In this document: positions 32,621-36,453 of the stretch, piece after piece | Layout: each line of letters begins with the position of its first letter | Numbering within the stretch: position 1 is the first letter of the stretch | Source: Campylobacterota bacterium | Lineage (GTDB): Bacteria > Campylobacterota > Campylobacteria > Campylobacterales > Sulfurimonadaceae | Direction: 5' to 3' | NCBI GenBank assembly: GCA_013607635.1 | Contig: VCAY01000001.1 | Span: 1-36,453 of the forward strand | Length of the DNA: 36,453 bases | Made by a program: the position numbers and the translations under genes | Notes under the pieces: generated by a model | The model's database searches: none | What the model was told of the DNA's origin: nothing | The model's input: the letters and a program-made list of their open reading frames with translations, nothing else

Positions 32621-33721
32621 CTACACATTGAAGCGAAAATGGATCACATCGCCATCTTGTACGATGTACTCTTTTCCCTCTAGGCGCATTTTTCCTGCCT
32701 CTTTTGCTCCCGCTTCACCGCCATGTTTGATGAAGTCTTCGTAGCCGATCACCTCTGCGCGGATAAAACCTTTTTCAAAGTCGTTGTGGATCGTTGCAGC
32801 CGCGCGCGGAGCAGTTGAGTTTTTCTTGATCGTCCATGAGCGAACCTCTTTGACACCCGCTGTAAAGTAGCTCATAAGTCCAAGCTTATCAAACCCTTTG
32901 TGGATAATCTGCTCAAGCCCTGATTCCTCTACACCAAGCTCATCTAAAAACTCTTTGGCTTCATCTTCCTCAAGCCCGATTAACTCCTCTTCCACTTTAG
33001 CACACAGTTTAATAAGTTCACAGTTGTTTTTTTGTGCATGCTCTTTGAGGGCTTTGACATATTCATTGTCTTTTAAAAGTCCATCCTCATCGGTATTAGC
33101 CCCATACATAATCTCTTTGTCGGTTAAAAAGCGGAGCTCACGGGCAAGTTCTTTGTACTCGTCTGTGTCCGCTTTTTCAAAGTTTCTAGCAAGGCTACCA
33201 TCTCCTAGCCACTCAAGAAGTTCATTGGCAAGATCAACTTTTGCTTGAGCTGACTTGTCCGCTTTTGCCTGTTTTTTAAGGCGTTCTACACGATTTGAAA
33301 GTACTTCTATATCTGCTAAGATAAGTTCACCCTCAATGATCTCCACATCACGAAGCGGATCGATGCTTCCCTCGTTATGAACAATGTTTTCATCTTCAAA
33401 ACATCTTACAATCTGTAAGATCACCTCTGTTTCACGGATATTTGAGAGAAACTTGTTTCCAAGCCCTTCACCCTGACTTGCACCCTTTACGAGTCCGGCA
33501 ATGTCAACAAAATCAAGTGTGGAGTATTGGATCCGCTCAGGGTTAACGATCTTTGCAAGTTCATGGAGGCGTTTATCGGGTACAGGTACAACTGCTTTGT
33601 TTGGCTCTATCGTACAAAACGGATAGTTTGCCGCTTCAGCGTTTTGCGCTTTTGTGAGTGCGTTGAAAGTTGTTGATTTACCTACATTTGGAAGCCCTAC
33701 AAGACCGATTGCTAATCCCAT
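32621..33721 (-). CDS. ychF: Redox/ribosome-associated ATPase YchF (Ola1 family)
   Basis: 366 aa, canonical length. Obg-related P-loop protein that prefers ATP, binds ribosomes and affects stress responses. G1 is GLVGLPNVGKSTTFNAL, G3 region DFVDIAGLVKGASQGEGLGNKFL; the NKxD motif is replaced as usual in YchF. A helical coiled-coil insertion (about 130-200) and a C-terminal TGS domain (WTIKKNSTAPRAAATIHNDFEKGFIRAEVI, EGKEYIVQDGDVIHFRFNV) complete it. TATAAT at 33755-33750 and AAAGGT give a good promoter and ribosome site. Confidence 0.97.
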   Translation of the reverse strand: MGLAIGLVGLPNVGKSTTFNALTKAQNAEAANYPFCTIEPNKAVVPVPDKRLHELAKIVNPERIQYSTLDFVDIAGLVKGASQGEGLGNKFLSNIRETEVILQIVRCFEDENIVHNEGSIDPLRDVEIIEGELILADIEVLSNRVERLKKQAKADKSAQAKVDLANELLEWLGDGSLARNFEKADTDEYKELARELRFLTDKEIMYGANTDEDGLLKDNEYVKALKEHAQKNNCELIKLCAKVEEELIGLEEDEAKEFLDELGVEESGLEQIIHKGFDKLGLMSYFTAGVKEVRSWTIKKNSTAPRAAATIHNDFEKGFIRAEVIGYEDFIKHGGEAGAKEAGKMRLEGKEYIVQDGDVIHFRFNV

Positions 33722-33749
33722 GTTTTACCTTTAAAGAAATTTTTAGGGA

Positions 33750-33755
33750 ATTATA
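33750..33755 (-). promoter_or_regulatory. -10 box for ychF
   Basis: Consensus TATAAT in minus-strand TTAGATATAATTCC, 29 bases before the ychF ATG. Confidence 0.55.
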
Positions 33756-33867
33756 TCTAAGTAACATTAAAAATAAGGCTGATACAATTGCACTCATGAT
33801 GACAATCAGTTTTATCTTTTTTTCTTCCCTCTGAGAACCACTTAGGGTTTTTAGGAGTGCTCTTGAT

Positions 33868-35253
33868 TTATTTGGCACCACCTTTTTTTAGTATGAGTGT
33901 TATTGAGTGATCAGAGTCAAAATATTTTTTTGCAACCTCTTGAAGTGTTTTGACAGTGATCGATTCAACCCGTTTTTCATACTCTTTGAGTGGTTTAATG
34001 TCACCGCGTACAAGATAGCTTCCATAAAGGTTTGCCACAGAGCTTGAACTCTCGAGTGAGTGGATAAAGTCTGAGCGGGTGTTGATTTTTACTTTTTCAA
34101 GCTCCTCTTTGGTTACCTTCTCTTTTTTAAGCAGTTTTATCTGCTTGATGATCTCTTTTTCAACCTCAAGTGCATCGACACCCGGATTACATGTAGCCAT
34201 AAAGATAAAAAGACCCGGATCGGTGTTTTCCATATTGTAAGCATACACGGAGTTTACCAGCTGTTTTTTGTCAACCAGCTCTTTATAAAGGCGTGAGCTT
34301 TTGCCTGAGTAGAGGATCTCTGAGATCACACTGAGTGCCACTTGATCTTCATGTTGGAAGTTTGGTATGTGAAACGCGATAGCAAGCATCTGTACTTCAC
34401 TTTCTCTGTGTATCACCACTCTTTTTGGACCATCTTGCTTGGGCTCTACAAATTTTACTGCAGGGATATCGGAAGTGTTTTTGATACCTTTAAACGCTTT
34501 TTTGGCAAGTTTGAACACCTCTTTTGGATCAACATCACCTGTTACCATCAAGATCGCATTTTGTGGTTGGTAGTAGCGTTTGTGAAACTCTTTGATATCA
34601 TCGATGCTCCATCTCTGGATATCGTTCATAAACCCTATGGGTGTCCAGTGGTATGGGTGGTACACATAGGCGTTGTTAAAAAGTTTAAAATAAAGATACC
34701 CAAGGGGGTTGTTGTCTGTTCTCCATCTGCGCTCCTCTGCGACCACATTGCGTTCAGGCTGAAACTCTTCATCTTTAAGACTGAGGTTTTGCATCAGCTC
34801 GGCATAGAGTTCGATCGACTTTTGCACATTGTCGGTGCTTGATTTGATGAAGTAGTGGGTATAGTCAAAGCTTGTTGAAGCGTTATTGACCCCGCCGATG
34901 CTTTTAACCTCTTTGTCAAACTCTCCGGCTTGAAGATGTTTGGTTGATTTGAAGTTCATGTGCTCAAGCATGTGGGCAATGCCTGTTTTACCCATAATCT
35001 CGTTGCGGCTACCCACTTTGTAGAAGATGTCGGTACTAACCACATTGGTTTCGTTGTGCAGTGGTACAACAACGATCTGTAGACCGTTTTTGAGTGTCAT
35101 GGTTTGGTATGATGGGAGTGTTTTGCCCATTTTTACTGTTTGTATAGTCTCTTTCATATCTGTCTCTTTATTTGTTTGTTTGCATCGTATAAGTTGTTGT
35201 GCTTGAAGCATAAAGATGCTACACACAATAAGCAAGATGAATAGTTTTTTCAT
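33868..35253 (-). CDS. M16-family zinc metallopeptidase
   Basis: 461 aa with a signal peptide (KKLFILLIVCSIFMLQAQ), so probably periplasmic. The inverted zinc motif HxxEH is H94MLEH98, with the distal Glu in NVVAEERRWR. Two M16 halves follow each other: the active N-terminal domain (about 45-240) and the inactive C-terminal one (about 245-440: PNFQHEDQVALSVISEILYSGKSSRLYKELV). Processing-peptidase-like (PqqL/YmxG group); the substrate is unknown. ATGA overlap with pyrD. Confidence 0.93.
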   Translation of the reverse strand: MKKLFILLIVCSIFMLQAQQLIRCKQTNKETDMKETIQTVKMGKTLPSYQTMTLKNGLQIVVVPLHNETNVVSTDIFYKVGSRNEIMGKTGIAHMLEHMNFKSTKHLQAGEFDKEVKSIGGVNNASTSFDYTHYFIKSSTDNVQKSIELYAELMQNLSLKDEEFQPERNVVAEERRWRTDNNPLGYLYFKLFNNAYVYHPYHWTPIGFMNDIQRWSIDDIKEFHKRYYQPQNAILMVTGDVDPKEVFKLAKKAFKGIKNTSDIPAVKFVEPKQDGPKRVVIHRESEVQMLAIAFHIPNFQHEDQVALSVISEILYSGKSSRLYKELVDKKQLVNSVYAYNMENTDPGLFIFMATCNPGVDALEVEKEIIKQIKLLKKEKVTKEELEKVKINTRSDFIHSLESSSSVANLYGSYLVRGDIKPLKEYEKRVESITVKTLQEVAKKYFDSDHSITLILKKGGAK

Positions 35254-36308
35254 CTGCGATCTGCTCCAATCGCTTCGGTGATGTTGTTGTATCCATCGGC
35301 CTGAAGCAACTCTACAAGCCCTTTGTTGATCTGCATCACCAGATCTGGTCCTTCAAATACAAGTGCACTGAGTACCTGCACTAAACTTGCTCCCGCCTTG
35401 ATGCGTCTGTAAGCCTCCTCAGCCGAATCGATCCCCCCAACAGAGATAAGGGTTGTTTTGCCATAAAGCTCTTTGGCGATCGCTTCAAATATCTCAAAAC
35501 TTTTTTGCTTTAAAACGGCACCACTAAGCCCACCGATATCTTTAGGGTGTGCTACCAAAGAATAATCGATTGTGGTATTGGTGGCAATGATCCCATCAGC
35601 CCCTTTTGCAACCGCTAAAGTTGTGAGTGCCACAGCATCCTCTTTGCTCATATCGGGTGCTATTTTTAACAAAATTGGCATATCTGTTAGCGCTTTTGCC
35701 TCTTGAAATAGGGTGGTAATAAACGCCTCATTTTGCAGATCTCTAAGTCCTGGAGTGTTAGGGGAGGAGATATTGATCGCAAAATAATCTCCTAATCCGT
35801 TAAACGCTTTGATAAGGTGGGTGTAGTCATTGATAGCTTCACTCTCGGGTGTGGCTTTGTTTTTACCGATGTTGATCCCAATCGGTGTGCTCAATGGGTA
35901 GCGTTTTTTGAGGCGTTTTACCACTTTGTAGGCACCATCGTTGTTAAACCCCATCGCGTTTTGGATCGTCTTTTCCTCTACATGGCGAAACATACGCGGT
36001 TTTGGGTTACCCTCTTGTGGTTTTGGTGTGACGGTTCCAATCTCGGTAAAACCAAATCCAAGTGTTTGGATACCTCTTATCATTGTTGCATTTTTATCAA
36101 ACCCTGCACCAAGACCGACAGGGTTGTAAAATGTGCGTCCAAAAAGCTCTTGATTTAAGATCTCATCTGCAACGAAATGGGACTCCAAAAAAGGGTTAAA
36201 AGGGATCTGGCAGATGTTTGGCAGACGCAATACACACCCGGCAACATGGTGTGCGTTTTCAGGTTGCAGTTTAAAAAGGTAAGGTTTTATAGCTTCATAA
36301 TTGATCAT
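35250..36308 (-). CDS. pyrD: Dihydroorotate dehydrogenase (quinone), class 2
   Basis: 352 aa from the ATG at 36308; the track's GTG at 36320 would add MRRV without a better ribosome site. It oxidises dihydroorotate to orotate in pyrimidine synthesis, passing electrons to membrane quinone. Class 2 features: an N-terminal helical quinone-tunnel region (YEAIKPYLFKLQPENAHHVAG), FMN site NPVGLGAGFDKNATMI, catalytic Ser in INISSPNTPGLRDLQ, then LLKIAPDMSKED and LISVGGIDSAEEAYRRIKAGASLVQV. Confidence 0.96.
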   Translation of the reverse strand: MINYEAIKPYLFKLQPENAHHVAGCVLRLPNICQIPFNPFLESHFVADEILNQELFGRTFYNPVGLGAGFDKNATMIRGIQTLGFGFTEIGTVTPKPQEGNPKPRMFRHVEEKTIQNAMGFNNDGAYKVVKRLKKRYPLSTPIGINIGKNKATPESEAINDYTHLIKAFNGLGDYFAINISSPNTPGLRDLQNEAFITTLFQEAKALTDMPILLKIAPDMSKEDAVALTTLAVAKGADGIIATNTTIDYSLVAHPKDIGGLSGAVLKQKSFEIFEAIAKELYGKTTLISVGGIDSAEEAYRRIKAGASLVQVLSALVFEGPDLVMQINKGLVELLQADGYNNITEAIGADRR

Positions 36309-36337
36309 CACACGTCTCACATAAAAAAATATGAAGG

Positions 36338-36343
36338 ATTATA
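36338..36343 (-). promoter_or_regulatory. -10 box for pyrD
   Basis: Minus-strand GAGTATAATCC has consensus TATAAT 30 bases before the pyrD ATG. Confidence 0.5.
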
Positions 36344-36396
36344 CTCAATTTAAGGTTAAATTATTATTATTTCTAAAATAAAAGCAGGAGGGAAAA

Positions 36397-36453
36397 ATGA
36401 GTAAAGTAGTTGTACCACTAGCTAAAGGCTTTGAGGAGATCGAGGCGGTGATG
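36397..36453 (+). CDS. DJ-1/PfpI (YajL/ThiJ) family protein, 5' end only
   Basis: Nineteen codons before the window edge: MSKVVVPLAKGFEEIEAVM. The VPLAKGFEEIEAV block, with the conserved Glu, is the N-terminal signature of DJ-1/YajL proteins, a group with chaperone, thiol-stress or proposed deglycase roles. A strong GCAGGAGGG ribosome site precedes the ATG. Divergent from pyrD. The catalytic Cys lies outside the window. Confidence 0.8.
   Translation, partial: MSKVVVPLAKGFEEIEAVM

Noticed and set aside
33678-33881. 67-aa ORF with a hydrophobic segment between the M16 and ychF genes
   Set aside because: Overlaps both flanking genes in another frame, spans the ychF promoter and has no start signal.
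34342-34842. 166-aa plus-strand ORF inside the M16 gene
   Set aside because: Antisense shadow; no ribosome site; composition not protein-like.
1-36453. CRISPR arrays, tRNA/rRNA genes, insertion sequences, prophage genes
   Set aside because: Read through for direct repeats with spacers, cloverleaf-like segments, transposases and phage proteins; none was convincing.

Overview
The window looks like chromosomal DNA from a free-living member of the Campylobacterota (epsilonproteobacteria), closest in character to Sulfurimonas-type organisms. The evidence is the AT-rich composition, the very tight overlapping operons, flagellar genes (motA, motB, fliP), and an aroB / MscS-like / mtaB / FtsH-like / bioV block whose first four genes match the order I recall from Helicobacter pylori (HP0283-HP0286). 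There is also a succinate dehydrogenase/fumarate reductase of the SdhABE type with a CCG-domain third subunit. No rRNA, tRNA, CRISPR array, prophage or insertion sequence was recognised.

Layout. Positions 1-1136 are accessory in character: a partial small gene, a Mrr-type nuclease gene with a zinc-ribbon-like tail, and about 320 bp of structured non-coding DNA that ends in a strong Shine-Dalgarno followed by a 6-codon ORF. Positions 1137-2687 hold an unknown gene and a membrane-anchored alpha/beta hydrolase, divergent from a palindromic pair of -10 boxes. Positions 2733-8498 are a seven-gene minus-strand operon: coaBC, uppS, a prepilin peptidase gene, lptF, truA, an IscU-like gene and a ferritin-like gene. 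An HDOD gene (+) and glmU (-) converge at 9483/9488. From 10897 to 16190 the plus strand carries motA-motB-fliP-trmA, a small secreted protein and a TrkA-like RCK protein. From 16250 to 22291 comes aroB, an MscS channel, mtaB, an FtsH-like ATPase and bioV. After an unusual 18-bp inverted repeat come mog and a broken hemF. The minus-strand sdhA-sdhB-sdhE operon ends with a thioredoxin-like protein and a repeat lipoprotein (28330 to 23789). Then thiL-truD-psd (+) converges on a broken amino-acid permease gene that follows ychF (-). An M16 peptidase and pyrD (-) close the window, with the first 19 codons of a DJ-1/YajL gene (+) at the right edge.

Most genes are core housekeeping genes: cofactor, cell-wall, tRNA-modification, pyrimidine, aromatic amino-acid and phospholipid synthesis. 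No gene cluster here is convincingly a new defence or biosynthetic system. The observations I rate highest are: (1) a 10-bp palindrome TTACATGTAA that occurs at least five times, always inside genes and in two different reading phases; (2) the 18-bp perfect inverted repeat enclosing a GC hairpin between bioV and mog; (3) an FtsH paralogue that has lost its zinc-protease motif; (4) the structured, gene-free leader and orphan start at 819-1136; (5) an IscU-like protein lacking one of the three scaffold cysteines, overlapping a ferritin-like gene; and (6) two genes (hemF and the permease) that each appear to carry an internal deletion plus a frame change, which could be real decay or assembly error.
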